In this document: positions 43,600 through 58,560 of the stretch, piece by piece | Layout of the letters: each line of letters begins with the position of its first letter | Numbering within the stretch: the stretch's first letter is position 1 | The notes under the pieces: generated by a model | The model's database searches: none | Seen by the model: the letters and a program-made list of their open reading frames with translations, nothing else | Told to the model about the DNA's origin: nothing | Made by a program: the position numbers and the translations under genes | Source of the DNA: Lepturacanthus savala | Taxonomy: Eukaryota > Chordata > Actinopteri > Scombriformes > Trichiuridae | Reading direction: 5' to 3' | Length of the DNA stretch: 64,000 bases | Assembly (NCBI GenBank): GCA_030544235.1 | Contig: CM060474.1 | Coordinates: 62,001 to 126,000, forward strand

Positions 43600-46500
43600 C
43601 TATACCATTTCACATAAAATAAAAGGTAAATAAGTTTTTCTATAAAAATATTGTACTGATTTAGGCCTATATAGCTTTTTGTCTTTTTGGGCTCTTCAGA
43701 CCGAGAGAATGCATTTGGAGCAATAAAAACTTTAAAACACAAACCACATGAAAACAATAGCTTTTCCAGGTGAATTTCTGATCCAAAACTATACCATTTC
43801 ACATAAAGTAAAAGGTAAATAAGTTTTTCTATAAAAATATTGTTCTGATTTAGGCTTATATAGCTTTTTGTCTTTTTGTGCTCTTCAGACCGAGAGAATG
43901 CATATGGAGCAATAAAAACTTTAAAACACAAACCACATGAAAACAATAGCTTTTCCAGGTGAATTTCTGATCCAAAACTATACCATTTCACATAAAGTAA
44001 AAGGTAAACAAGTTTTTCTATAAAAATATTGTACTGATTTAGGCCTATATAGCTTTTTGTCTTTTTGGGCTCTTCAGACCGAGAGAATGCATATGGAGCA
44101 ATAAAAACTTTAAAACACAAACCACATGAAAACAATAGCTTTTCCAGGTGAATTTCTGATCCAAAACTATACCATTTTACAAATAGTAAAAGGTAAATAA
44201 GATTTTCTGTAAAAATATTGTACTGATTTAGGCCTATATAGCTTTTTGTCTTTTTGGGCTCTTCAGACCGAGAGAATGCATATGGAGCAATAAAAACTTT
44301 AAAACACAAACCACATGAAGACAATAGCTTTTCCAGGTGAATTTCTGATCCAAAACTATACCATTTCACATAAAGTAAAAGGTAAATAAGTTTTTCTATA
44401 AAAATATTGTACTGATTTAGGCCTATATAGCTTTTTGTCTTTTTGGGCTCTTCAGACCGAGAGAATACATTTGGAGCAATAAAAACTTTAAAACACAAAC
44501 CACATGAAAACAATAGCTTTTCCAGGTGAATTTCTGATCCAAAACTATACCATTTTACATAAAGTAAAAGGTAAATAAGTTTTTCTATGAAAATATTGTA
44601 CTGATTTAGGCCTATATAGCTTTTTGTCTTTTTGGGCTCTTCAGACCGAGAGAATGCATATGGAGCAATAAAAACTTTAAAACACAAACCACATGAAAAC
44701 AATAGCTTTTCCAGGTGAATTTCTGATCCAAAACTGTACCATTTCACATAAAGTTAAAGGTAAATAAGATTTTCTATAAAAATATTGTTCTGATTTAGGC
44801 TTATATAGCTTTTTGTCTTTTTGTGCTGTTCAGACCGAGAGAATGCATATGGAGCAATAAAAACTTTAAAACACAAACCACATGAAAACAATAGCTTTTC
44901 CAGGTGAATTTCTGATCCAAAACTATACCATTTCACATAAAGTAAAAGATAAATAAGTTTTTCTATGAAAATATTGTACTGATTTAGGCCTATATAGCTT
45001 TTTGTCTTTTTGGGCTCTTCAGACCGAGAGAATGCATATGGAGCAATAAAAACTTTAAAACACAAACCACATGAAAACAATAGCTTTTCCAGGTGAATTT
45101 CTGATCCAAAACTATACCATTTTACATATAGTAAAAGGTAAATAAGATTTTCTGTAAAAATATTGTACTGATTTAGGCCTACATAGCTTTTGGTCTTTTT
45201 GTGCTCTTCCGACCGAGAGAATGCATATGGAGCAATAAAAACTTTAAAAGACAAACCACATGAAAACAATAGTTTTTCCAGGTGAATTTCTGATCCAAAA
45301 CTATACCATTTTACATAAAGTAAAAGGTAAATAAGTTTTTCTATGAAAATATTGTACTGATTTAGGCCTATATAGCTTTTTGTCTTTTTGGGCTCTTCAG
45401 ACCGAGAGAATGCATATGGAGCAATAAAAACTTTAAAACACAAACCACATGAAAACAATAGCTTTTCCAGGTGAATTTCTGATCCAAAACTATACCATTT
45501 TACATAAAGTAAAAGGTAAATAAGTTTTTCTATGAAAATATTGTACTGATTTAGGCCTATATAGCTTTTTGTCTTTTTGGGCTCTTCAGACCGAGAGAAT
45601 GCATTTGGAGCAATAAAAACTTTAAAACACAAACCACATGAAAACAATAGCTTTTCCAGGTGAATTTCTGATCCAAAACTATACCATTTCACATAAAGTA
45701 AAAGGTAAATAAGTTTTTCTATAAAAATATTGTTCTGATTTAGGCTTATATAGCTTTTTGTCTTTTTGTGCTCTTCAGACCGAGAGAATGCATATGGAGC
45801 AATAAAAACTTTAAAACACAAACCACATGAAAACAATAGCTTTTCCAGGTGAATTTCTGATCCAAAACTATACCATTTCACATAAAGTAAAAGGTAAACA
45901 AGTTTTTCTATAAAAATATTGTACTGATTTAGGCCTATATAGCTTTTTGTCTTTTTGGGCTCTTCAGACCGAGAGAATGCATATGGAGCAATAAAAACTT
46001 TAAAACACAAACCACATGAAAACAATAGCTTTTCCAGGTGAATTTCTGATCCAAAACTATACCATTTTACAAATAGTAAAAGGTAAATAAGATTTTCTGT
46101 AAAAATATTGTACTGATTTAGGCCTATATAGCTTTTTGTCTTTTTGGGCTCTTCAGACCGAGAGAATGCATATGGAGCAATAAAAACTTTAAAACACAAA
46201 CCACATGAAAACAATAGCTTTTCCAGGTGAATTTCTGATCCAAAACTATACCATTTTACAAATAGTAAAAGGTAAATAAGATTTTCTGTAAAAATATTGT
46301 ACTGATTTAGGCCTATATAGCTTTTTGTCTTTTTGGGCTCTTCAGACCGAGAGAATGCATATGGAGCAATAAAAACTTTAAAACACAAACCACATGAAGA
46401 CAATAGCTTTTCCAGGTGAATTTCTGATCCAAAACTATACCATTTCACATAAAGTAAAAGGTAAATAAGTTTTTCTATAAAAATATTGTACTGATTTAGG

Positions 46501-48130
46501 CCTATATAGCTTTTTGTCTTTTTGGGCTCTTCAGACCGAGAGAATACATTTGGAGCAATAAAAACTTTAAAACACAAACCACATGAAAACAATAGCTTTT
46601 CCAGGTGAATTTCTGATCCAAAACTATACCATTTTACATAAAGTAAAAGGTAAATAAGTTTTTCTATGAAAATATTGTACTGATTTAGGCCTATATAGCT
46701 TTTTGTCTTTTTGGGCTCTTCAGACCGAGAGAATGCATATGGAGCAATAAAAACTTTAAAACACAAACCACATGAAAACAATAGCTTTTCCAGGTGAATT
46801 TCTGATCCAAAACTGTACCATTTCACATAAAGTTAAAGGTAAATAAGATTTTCTATAAAAATATTGTTCTGATTTAGGCTTATATAGCTTTTTGTCTTTT
46901 TGTGCTGTTCAGACCGAGAGAATGCATATGGAGCAATAAAAACTTTAAAACACAAACCACATGAAAACAATAGCTTTTCCAGGTGAATTTCTGATCCAAA
47001 ACTATACCATTTCACATAAAGTAAAAGATAAATAAGTTTTTCTATGAAAATATTGTACTGATTTAGGCCTATATAGCTTTTTGTCTTTTTGGGCTCTTCA
47101 GACCGAGAGAATGCATATGGAGCAATAAAAACTTTAAAACACAAACCACATGAAAACAATAGCTTTTCCAGGTGAATTTCTGATCCAAAACTATACCATT
47201 TTACATATAGTAAAAGGTAAATAAGATTTTCTGTAAAAATATTGTACTGATTTAGGCCTACATAGCTTTTGGTCTTTTTGTGCTCTTCCGACCGAGAGAA
47301 TGCATATGGAGCAATAAAAACTTTAAAAGACAAACCACATGAAAACAATAGTTTTTCCAGGTGAATTTCTGATCCAAAACTATACCATTTTACATAAAGT
47401 AAAAGGTAAATAAGTTTTTCTATGAAAATATTGTACTGATTTAGGCCTATATAGCTTTTTGTCTTTTTGGGCTCTTCAGACCGAGAGAATGCATATGGAG
47501 CAATAAAAACTTTAAAACACAAACCACATGAAAACAATAGCTTTTCCAGGTGAATTTCTGATCCAAAACTATACCATTTTACATAAAGTAAAAGGTAAAT
47601 AAGTTTTTCTATGAAAATATTGTACTGATTTAGGCCTATATAGCTTTTTGTCTTTTTGGGCTCTTCAGACCGAGAGAATGCATTTGGAGCAATAAAAACT
47701 TTAAAACACAAACCACATGAAAACAATAGCTTTTCCAGGTGAATTTCTGATCCAAAACTATACCATTTCACATAAAGTAAAAGGTAAATAAGTTTTTCTA
47801 TAAAAATATTGTTCTGATTTAGGCTTATATAGCTTTTTGTCTTTTTGTGCTCTTCAGACCGAGAGAATGCATATGGAGCAATAAAAACTTTAAAACACAA
47901 ACCACATGAAAACAATAGCTTTTCCAGGTGAATTTCTGATCCAAAACTATACCATTTCACATAAAGTAAAAGGTAAACAAGTTTTTCTATAAAAATATTG
48001 TACTGATTTAGGCCTATATAGCTTTTTGTCTTTTTGGGCTCTTCAGACCGAGAGAATGCATATGGAGCAATAAAAACTTTAAAACACAAACCACATGAAA
48101 ACAATAGCTTTTTCCAGGTGAATTTCTGAT
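43600..48130 (-). repeat. 2,079-bp higher-order region (11-mer)
   Basis: Markers AAAAGATAAATAAG (44,945 and 47,024), ACAAATAGTAAAAGG (44,180 and 46,259, plus one extra copy one monomer earlier at 46,070) and ATGAAGACAATAG (44,316 and 46,395) repeat at 2,079 bp, exactly 11 monomers. One local unit gain changes the step to 1,890 bp near 43,800-45,690. Confidence 0.8.
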
Positions 48131-51099
48131 CCAAAACTATACCATTTCACATAAAGTAAAAGGTAAATAAGTTTTTCTATAAAAATATTGTACTGATTTA
48201 GGCCTATATAGCTTTTTGTCTTTTTGGGCTCTTCAGACCGAGAGAATGCATATGGAGCAATAAAAACTTTAAAACACAAACCACATGAAAACAATAGCTT
48301 TTCCAGGTGAATTTCTGATCCAAAACTATACCATTTCACATAAAGTAAAAGGTAAATAAGTTTTTCTATGAAAATATTGTACTGATTTAGGCCTATATAG
48401 CTTTTTGTCTTTTTGGGCTCTTCAGACCGAGAGAATGCATATGGAGCAATAAAAACTTTAAAACACAAACCACATGAAAACAATAGCTTTTCCAGGTGAA
48501 TTTCTGATCCAAAACTATACCATTTCACATAAAATAAAAGGTAAATAAGTTTTTCTATAAAAATATTGTACTGATTTAGGCCTATATAGCTTTTTGTCTT
48601 TTTGGGCTCTTCAGACCGAGAGAATGCATTTGGAGCAATAAAAACTTTAAAACACAAACCACATGAAAACAATAGCTTTTCCAGGTGAATTTCTGATCCA
48701 AAACTATACCATTTCACATAAAGTAAAAGGTAAATAAGTTTTTCTATAAAAATATTGTTCTGATTTAGGCTTATATAGCTTTTTGTCTTTTTGTGCTCTT
48801 CAGACCGAGAGAATGCATATGGAGCAATAAAAACTTTAAAACACAAACCACATGAAAACAATAGCTTTTCCAGGTGAATTTCTGATCCAAAACTGTACCA
48901 TTTCACATAAAGTTAAAGGTAAATAAGATTTTCTATAAAAATATTGTTCTGATTTAGACTTATATAGCTTTTTGTCTTTTTGTGCTCTTCAGACCGAGAG
49001 AATGCATATGGAGCAATAAAAACTTTAAAACACAAACCACATGAAAACAATAGCTTTTCCAGGTGAATTTCTGATCCAAAACTATACCATTTCATATAAA
49101 GTAAAAGGTAAATAAGTTTTTCTATAAAAAATATTGTACTGATTTAGGCCTATATAGCTATTTGTCTTTTTGGGCTCTTCAGACCGAGAGAATGCATATG
49201 GAGCAATAAAAACTTTAAAACACAAACCACATGAAAACAATAGCTTTTCCAGGTGAATTTCTGATCCAAAACTATACCATTTCACATGAAGTAAAAGGTA
49301 AATAAGTTTTTCTATAAAAATATTGTACTGATTTAGGCCTATAATAGCTTTTTGTCTTTTTGGGCTCTTCAGACCGAGAGAATGCATATGGAGCAATAAA
49401 AACTTTAAAACACAAACCACATGAAAACAATAGTTTTTCCAGGTGAATTTCTGATCCAAAACTATACCATTTTACATAAAGTAAAAGGTAAATAAGTTTT
49501 TCTATGAAAATATTGTACTGATTTAGGCCTATATAGCTTTTTGTCTTTTTGGGCTCTTCAGACCGAGAGAATGCATATGGAGCAATAAAAACTTTAAAAC
49601 ACAAACCACATGAAAACAATAGCTTTTCCAGGTGAATTTCTGATCCAAAACTATACCATTTTACATAAAGTAAAAGGTAAATAAGTTTTTCTATGAAAAT
49701 ATTGTACTGATTTAGGCCTATATAGCTTTTTGTCTTTTTGGGCTCTTCAGACCGAGAGAATGCATATGGAGCAATAAAAACTTTAAAACACAAACCACAT
49801 GAAAACAATAGCTTTTCCAGGTGAATTTCTGATCCAAAACTGTACCATTTCACATAAAGTTAAAGGTAAATAAGATTTTCTATAAAAATATTGTTCTGAT
49901 TTAGGCTTATATAGCTTTTTGTCTTTTTGTGCTGTTCAGACCGAGAGAATGCATATGGAGCAATAAAAACTTTAAAACACAAACCACATGAAAACAATAG
50001 CTTTTCCAGGTGAATTTCTGATCCAAAACTATACCATTTCACATAAAGTAAAAGGTAAATAAGTTTTTCTATGAAAATATTGTACTGATTTAGGCCTATA
50101 TAGCTTTTTGTCTTTTTGGGCTCTTCAGACCGAGAGAATGCATATGGAGCAATAAAAACTTTAAAACACAAACCACATGAAAACAATAGCTTTTCCAGGT
50201 GAATTTCTGATCCAAAACTATACCATTTTACATATAGTAAAAGGTAAATAAGATTTTCTGTAAAAAATATTGTACTGATTTAGGCCTACATAGCTTTTGG
50301 TCTTTTTGTGCTCTTCCGACCGAGAGAATGCATATGGAGCAATAAAAACTTTAAAAGACAAACCACATGAAAACAATAGTTTTTCCAGGTGAATTTCTGA
50401 TCCAAAACTATACCATTTTACATAAAGTAAAAGGTAAATAAGTTTTTCTATGAAAATATTGTACTGATTTAGGCCTATATAGCTTTTTGTCTTTTTGGGC
50501 TCTTCAGACCGAGAGAATGCATATGGAGCAATAAAAACTTTAAAACACAAACCACATGAAAACCATAGCTTTTCCAGGTGAATTTCTGATCCAAAACTGT
50601 ACCATTTCACATAAAGTTAAAGGTAAATAAGATTTTCTATAAAAATATTGTTCTGATTTAGGCTTATATAGCTTTTTGTCTTTTTGTGCTGTTCAGACCG
50701 AGAGAATGCATATGGAGCAATAAAAACTTTAAAACACAAACCACATGAAAACAATAGCTTTTCCAGGTGAATTTCTGATCCAAAACTATACCATTTCACA
50801 TAAAGTAAAAGGTAAATAAGTTTTTCTATAAAAATATTGTACTGATTTAGGCCTATATAGCTTTTTGTCTATTTGGGCTCTTCAGACCGAGAGAATGCAT
50901 ATGGAGCAATAAAAACTTTAAAACACAAACCACATGAAAACAATAGCTTTTCCAGGTGAATTTCTGATCCAAAACTATACCATTTCACATAAAATAAAAG
51001 GTAAATAAGTTTTTCTATAAAAATATTGTACTGATTTAGGCCTATATAGCTTTTTGTCTTTTTGGGCTCTTCAGACCGAGAGAATGCATATGGAGCAAT

Positions 51100-54000
51100 A
51101 AAAACTTTAAAAGACAAACCACATGAAAACAATAGCTTTTCCAGGTGAATTTCTGATCCAAAACTATACCATTTCACATGAAGTAAAAGGTAAATAAGTT
51201 TTTCTATAAAAATATTGTACTGATTTAGGCCTATAATAGCTTTTTGTCTTTTTGGGCTCTTCAGACCGAGAGAATGCATATGGAGCAATAAAAACTTTAA
51301 AACACAAACCACATGAAAACAATAGCTTTTCCAGGTGAATTTCTGATCCAAAACTATACCATTTCACATAAAGTAAAAGGTAAATAAGTTTTTCTATAAA
51401 AATATTGTACTGATTTAGGCCTATATAGCTTTTTGTCTTTTTGTGCTGTTCAGACCGAGAGAATGCATATGGAGCAATAAAAACTTTAAAACACAAACCA
51501 CATGAAAACAATAGCTTTTCCAGGTGAATTTCTGATCCAAAACTATACCATTTCACATAAAGTAAAAGGTAAATAAGTTTTTCTATGAAAATATTGTACT
51601 GATTTAGGCCTATATAGCTTTTTGTCTTTTTGGGCTCTTCAGACCGAGAGAATGCATATGGAGCAATAAAAACTTTAAAACACAAACCACATGAAAACAA
51701 TAGCTTTTCCAGGTGAATTTCTGATCCAAAACTATACCATTTTACATATAGTAAAAGGTAAATAAGATTTTCTGTAAAAATATTGTACTGATTTAGGCCT
51801 ACATAGCTTTTGGTCTTTTTGTTCTCTTCCGACCGAGAGAATGCATATGGAGCAATAAAAACTTTAAAAGACAAACCACATGAAAACAATAGCTTTTCCA
51901 GGTGAATTTCTGATCCAAAACTATACCATTTCACATGAAGTAAAAGGTAAATAAGTTTTTCTATAAAAATATTGTACTGACTTAGGCCTATAATAGCTTT
52001 TTGTCTTTTTGGGCTCTTCAGACCGAGAGAATGCATATGGAGCAATAAAAACTTTAAAACACAAACCACATGAAGACAATAGTTTTTCCAGGTGAATTTC
52101 TGATCCAAAACTATACCATTTTACATAAAGTAAAAGGTAAATAAGTTTTTCTATGAAAATATTGTACTGATTTAGGCCTATATAGCTTTTTGTCTTTTTG
52201 GGCTCTTCAGACCGAGAGAATGCATATGGAGCAATAAAAACTTTAAAACACAAACCACATGAAAACAATAGCTTTTCCAGGTGAATTTCTGATCCAAAAC
52301 TATACCATTTCACATAAAGTAAAAGGTAAATAAGTTTTTCTATAAAAATATTGTACTGATTTAGGCCTACATAGCTTTTTGTCTTTTTGGGCTCTTCAGA
52401 CCGAGAGAATGCATATGGAGCAATAAAAACTTTAAAACACAAACCACATGAAAACAATAGCTTTTCCAGGTGAATTTCTGATCCAAAACTACACCATTTC
52501 ACATAAAGTAAAAGGTAAATAAGTTTTTCTATAAAAATATTGTACTGATTTAGGCCTATATAGCTTTTTGTCTTTTTGGGCTCTTCAGACCGAGAGAATG
52601 CATATGGAGCAATAAAAACTTTAAAACACAAACCACATGAAAACAATAGCTTTTCCAGGTGAATTTCTGATCCAAAACTATACCATTTCACATTAAGTAA
52701 AAGGTAAATAAGATTTTGTGTAAAAATCTTGTACTGATTTAGGCCTACATAGCTTTTTGTCTTTTTGGGCTCTTCAGACCGAGAGAATGCATATGGAGCA
52801 ATAAAAACTTTAAAACACAAACCACATGAAAACAATAGCTTTTCCAGGTGAATTTCTGATCCAAAACTACACCATTTCACATAAAGTAAAAGGTAAATAA
52901 GTTTTTCTATAAAAATATTGTACTGATTTAGGCCTATATAGCTTTTTGTCTTTTTGGGCTCTTCAGACCGAGAGAATGCATATGGAGCAATAAAAACTTT
53001 AAAACACAAACCACATGAAAACAATAGCTTTTCCAGGTGAATTTCTGATCCAAAACTATACCATTTCACATAAAGTAAAAGGTAAATAAGTTTTTCTATG
53101 AAAATATTGTACTGATTTAGGCCTATATAGCTTTTTGTCTTTTTGGGCTCTTCAGACCGAGAGAATGCATATGGAGCAATAAAAACTTTAAAACACAAAC
53201 CACATGAAAACAATAGCTTTTCCAGGTGAATTTCTGATCCAAAACTATACCATTTTACATATTGTAAAAGGTAAATAAGATTTTCTGTAAAAATATTGTA
53301 CTGATTTAGGCCTACATAGCTTTTGGTCTTTTTGTGCTCTTCCGACCGAGAGAATGCATATGGAGCAATAAAAACTTTAAAAGACAAACCACATGAAAAC
53401 AATAGCTTTTCCAGGTGAATTTCTGATCCAAAACTATACCATTTCACATGAAGTAAAAGGTAAATAAGTTTTTCTATAAAAATATTGTACTGATTTAGGC
53501 CTATAATAGCTTTTTGTCTTTTTGGGCTCTTCAGACCGAGAGAATGCATATGGAGCAATAAAAACTTTAAAACACAAACCACATGAAGACAATAGTTTTT
53601 CCAGGTGAATTTCTGATCCAAAACTATACCATTTTACATAAAGTAAAAGGTAAATAAGTTTTTCTATGAAAATATTGTACTGATTTAGGCCTATATAGCT
53701 TTTTGTCTTTTTGGGCTCTTCAGACCGAGAGAATGCATATGGAGCAATAAAAACTTTAAAACACAAACCACATGAAAACAATAGCTTTTCCAGGTGAATT
53801 TCTGATCCAAAACTATACCATTTTACATAAAGTAAAAGGTAAATAAGTTTTTCTATGAAAATATTGTACTGATTTAGGCCTATATAGCTTTTTGTCTTTT
53901 TGGGCTCTTCAGACCGAGAGAATGCATATGGAGCAATAAAAACTTTAAAACACAAACCACATGAAAACAATAGCTTTTCCAGGTGAATTTCTGATCCAAA

Positions 54001-57000
54001 ACTATACCATTTCACATAAAGTAAAAGGTAAATAAGTTTTTCTATAAAAATATTGTACTGATTTAGGCCTACATAGCTTTTTGTCTTTTTGGGCTCTTCA
54101 GACCGAGAGAATGCATATGGAGCAATAAAAACTTTAAAACACAAACCACATGAAAACAATAGCTTTTCCAGGTGAATTTCTGATCCAAAACTACACCATT
54201 TCACATAAAGTAAAAGGTAAATAAGTTTTTCTATAAAAATATTGTACTGATTTAGGCCTATATAGCTTTTTGTCTTTTTGGGCTCTTCAGACCGAGAGAA
54301 TGCATATGGAGCAATAAAAACTTTAAAACACAAACCACATGAAAACAATAGCTTTTCCAGGTGAATTTCTGATCCAAAACTATACCATTTCACATAAAGT
54401 AAAAGGTAAATAAGATTTTGTGTAAAAATCTTGTACTGATTTAGGCCTACATAGCTTTTTGTCTTTTTGGGCTCTTCAGACCGAGAGAATGCATATGGAG
54501 CAATAAAAACTTTAAAACACAAACCACATGAAAACAATAGCTTTTCCAGGTGAATTTCTGATCCAAAACTACACCATTTCACATAAAGTAAAAGGTAAAT
54601 AAGTTTTTCTATAAAAATATTGTACTGATTTAGGCCTATATAGCTTTTTGTCTTTTTGGGCTCTTCAGACCGAGAGAATGCATATGGAGCAATAAAAACT
54701 TTAAAACACAAACCACATGAAAACAATAGCTTTTCCAGGTGAATTTCTGATCCAAAACTATACCATTTTACATATAGTAAAAGGTAAATAAGATTTTCTG
54801 TAAAAATATTGTACTGATTTAGGCCTACATAGCTTTTGGTCTTTTTGTGCTCTTCCGACCGAGAGAATGCATATGGAGCAATAAAAACTTTAAAACACAA
54901 ACCACATGAAAACAATAGCTTTTCCAGGTGAATTTCTGATCCAAAACTATACCATTTCACATAAAGTAAAAGGTAAATGAGATTTTCTATAAAAATATTG
55001 TTCTGATTTAGGCTTACATAGCTTTTTGTCTTTTTGTTCTCTTCAGACCGAGAGAATGCATATGGAGCAATAAAAACTTTAAAACACAAACCACATGAAA
55101 ACAATAGCTTTTCCAGGTGAATTTCTGATCCAAAACTGTACCATTTCACATAAAGTTAAAGGTAAATAAGATTTTCTATAAAAATATTGTTCTGATTTAG
55201 GCTTATATAGCTTTTTGTCTTTTTGTGCTGTTCAGACCGAGAGAATGCATATGGAGCAATAAAAACTTTAAAACACAAACCACATGAAAACAATAGCTTT
55301 TCCAGGTGAATTTCTGATCCAAAACTATACCATTTCACATAAAGTAAAAGGTAAATAAGTTTTTCTATGAAAATATTGTACTGATTTAGGCCTATATAGC
55401 TTTTTGTCTTTTTGGGCTCTTCAGACCGAGAGAATGCATATGGAGCAATAAAAACTTTAAAACACAAACCACATGAAAACAATAGCTTTTCCAGGTGAAT
55501 TTCTGATCCAAAACTATACCATTTTACATATAGTAAAAGGTAAATAAGATTTTCTGTAAAAAATATTGTACTGATTTAGGCCTACATAGCTTTTGGTCTT
55601 TTTGTTCTCTTCCGACCGAGAGAATGCATATGGAGCAATAAAAACTTTAAAAGACAAACCACATGAAAACAATAGCTTTTCCAGGTGAATTTCTGATCCA
55701 AAACTATACCATTTCACATGAAGTAAAAGGTAAATAAGTTTTTCTATAAAAATATTGTACTGACTTAGGCCTATAATAGCTTTTTGTCTTTTTGGGCTCT
55801 TCAGACCGAGAGAATGCATATGGAGCAATAAAAACTTTAAAACACAAACCACATGAAGACAATAGTTTTTCCAGGTGAATTTCTGATCCAAAACTATACC
55901 ATTTTACATAAAGTAAAAGGTAAATAAGTTTTTCTATGAAAATATTGTACTGATTTAGGCCTATATTGCTTTTTGTCTTTTTGGGCTCTTCAGACCGAGA
56001 GAATGCATATGGAGCAATAAAAACTTTAAAACACAAACCACATGAAAACAATAGCTTTTCCAGGTGAATTTCTGATCCAAAACTATACCATTTCACATAA
56101 AGTAAAAGGTAAATAAGTTTTTCTATAAAAATATTGTACTGATTTAGGCCTACATAGCTTTTTGTCTTTTTGGGCTCTTCAGACCGAGAGAATGCATATG
56201 GAGCAATAAAAACTTTAAAACACAAACCACATGAAAACAATAGCTTTTCCAGGTGAATTTCTGATCCAAAACTACACCATTTCACATAAAGTAAAAGGTA
56301 AATAAGTTTTTCTATAAAAATATTGTACTGATTTAGGCCTATATAGCTTTTTGTCTTTTTGGGCTCTTCAGACCGAGAGAATGCATATGGAGCAATAAAA
56401 ACTTTAAAACACAAACCACATGAAAACAATAGCTTTTCCAGGTGAATTTCTGATCCAAAACTATACCATTTCACATAAAGTAAAAGGTAAATAAGATTTT
56501 GTGTAAAAATCTTGTACTGATTTAGGCCTACATAGCTTTTTGTCTTTTTGGGCTCTTCAGACCGAGATAATGCATATGGAGCAATAAAAACTTTAAAACA
56601 CAAACCACATGAAAACAATAGCTTTTCCAGGTGAATTTCTGATCCAAAACTACACCATTTCACATAAAGTAAAAGGTAAATAAGTTTTTCTATAAAAATA
56701 TTGTACTGATTTAGGCCTATATAGCTTTTTGTCTTTTTGGGCTCTTCAGACCGAGAGAATGCATATGGAGCAATAAAAACTTTAAAACACAAACCACATG
56801 AAAACAATAGCTTTTCCAGGTGAATTTCTGATCCAAAACTATACAATTTCACATAAAGTAAAAGGTAAATAAGTTTTTCTATGAAAATATTGTACTGATT
56901 TAGGCCTATATAGCTTTTTGTCTTTTTGGGCTCTTCAGACCGAGAGAATGCATATGGAGCAATAAAAACTTTAAAACACAAACCACATGAAAACAATAGC

Positions 57001-58560
57001 TTTTCCAGGTGAATTTCTGATCCAAAACTATACCATTTTACATAAAGTAAAAGGTAAATAAGTTTTTCTATGAAAATATTGTACTGATTTAGGCCTATAT
57101 AGCTTTTTGTCTTTTTGGGCTCTTCAGACCGAGAGAATGCATATGGAGCAATAAAAACTTTAAAACACAAACCACATGAAAACAATAGCTTTTCCAGGTG
57201 AATTTCTGATCCAAAACTATACCATTTCACATAAAGTAAAAGGTAAATAAGTTTTTCTATAAAAATATTGTACTGATTTAGGCCTACATAGCTTTTTGTC
57301 TTTTTGGGCTCTTCAGACCGAGAGAATGCATATGGAGCAATAAAAACTTTAAAACACAAACCACATGAAAACAATAGCTTTTCCAGGTGAATTTCTGATC
57401 CAAAACTACACCATTTCACATAAAGTAAAAGGTAAATAAGTTTTTCTATAAAAATATTGTACTGATTTAGGCCTATATAGCTTTTTGTCTTTTTGGGCTC
57501 TTCAGACCGAGAGAATGCATATGGAGCAATAAAAACTTTAAAACACAAACCACATGAAAACAATAGCTTTTCCAGGTGAATTTCTGATCCAAAACTATAC
57601 CATTTCACATAAAGTAAAAGGTAAATAAGATTTTGTGTAAAAATCTTGTACTGATTTAGGCCTACATAGCTTTTTGTCTTTTTGGGCTCTTCAGACCGAG
57701 AGAATGCATATGGAGCAATAAAAACTTTAAAACACAAACCACATGAAAACAATAGCTTTTCCAGGTGAATTTCTGATCCAAAACTACACCATTTCACATA
57801 AAGTAAAAGGTAAATAAGTTTTTCTATAAAAATATTGTACTGATTTAGGCCTATATAGCTTTTTGTCTTTTTGGGCTCTTCAGACCGAGAGAATGCATAT
57901 GGAGCAATAAAAACTTTAAAACACAAACCACATGAAAACAATAGCTTTTCCAGGTGAATTTCTGATCCAAAACTATACCATTTCACATAAAGTAAAAGGT
58001 AAATAAGTTTTTCTATGAAAATATTGTACTGATTTAGGCCTATATAGCTTTTTGTCTTTTTGGGCTCTTCAGACCGAGAGAATGCATATGGAGCAATAAA
58101 AACTTTAAAACACAAACCACATGAAAACAATAGCTTTTCCAGGTGAATTTCTGATCCAAAACTATACCATTTTACATATAGTAAAAGGTAAATAAGATTT
58201 TCTGTAAAAATATTGTACTGATTTAGGCCTACATAGCTTTTGGTCTTTTTGTTTTCTTCCGACCGAGAGAATGCATATGGAGCAATAAAAACTTTAAAAC
58301 ACAAACCACATGAAAACAATAGCTTTTCCAGGTGAATTTCTGATCCAAAACTATACCATTTCACATAAAGTAAAAGGTAAATGAGATTTTCTATAAAAAT
58401 ATTGTTCTGATTTAGGCTTACATAGCTTTTTGTCTTTTTGTTCTCTTCAGACCGAGAGAATGCATATGGAGCAATAAAAACTTTAAAACACAAACCACAT
58501 GAAAACAATAGCTTTTCCAGGTGAATTTCTGATCCAAAACTGTACCATTTCACATAAAGT
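51100..58560 (-). repeat. Further higher-order copies with GATTTTGTGTAAAAATC variant
   Basis: A monomer variant with GATTTTGTGTAAAAATCTTG (52,712; 54,413; 56,495; 57,630) and the CCTATAATAGC 190-bp variant mark blocks repeated at steps such as 1,513 bp (8 monomers plus one) and 3,404 bp (18 plus two). This region is organised differently from blocks A and B. Confidence 0.7.
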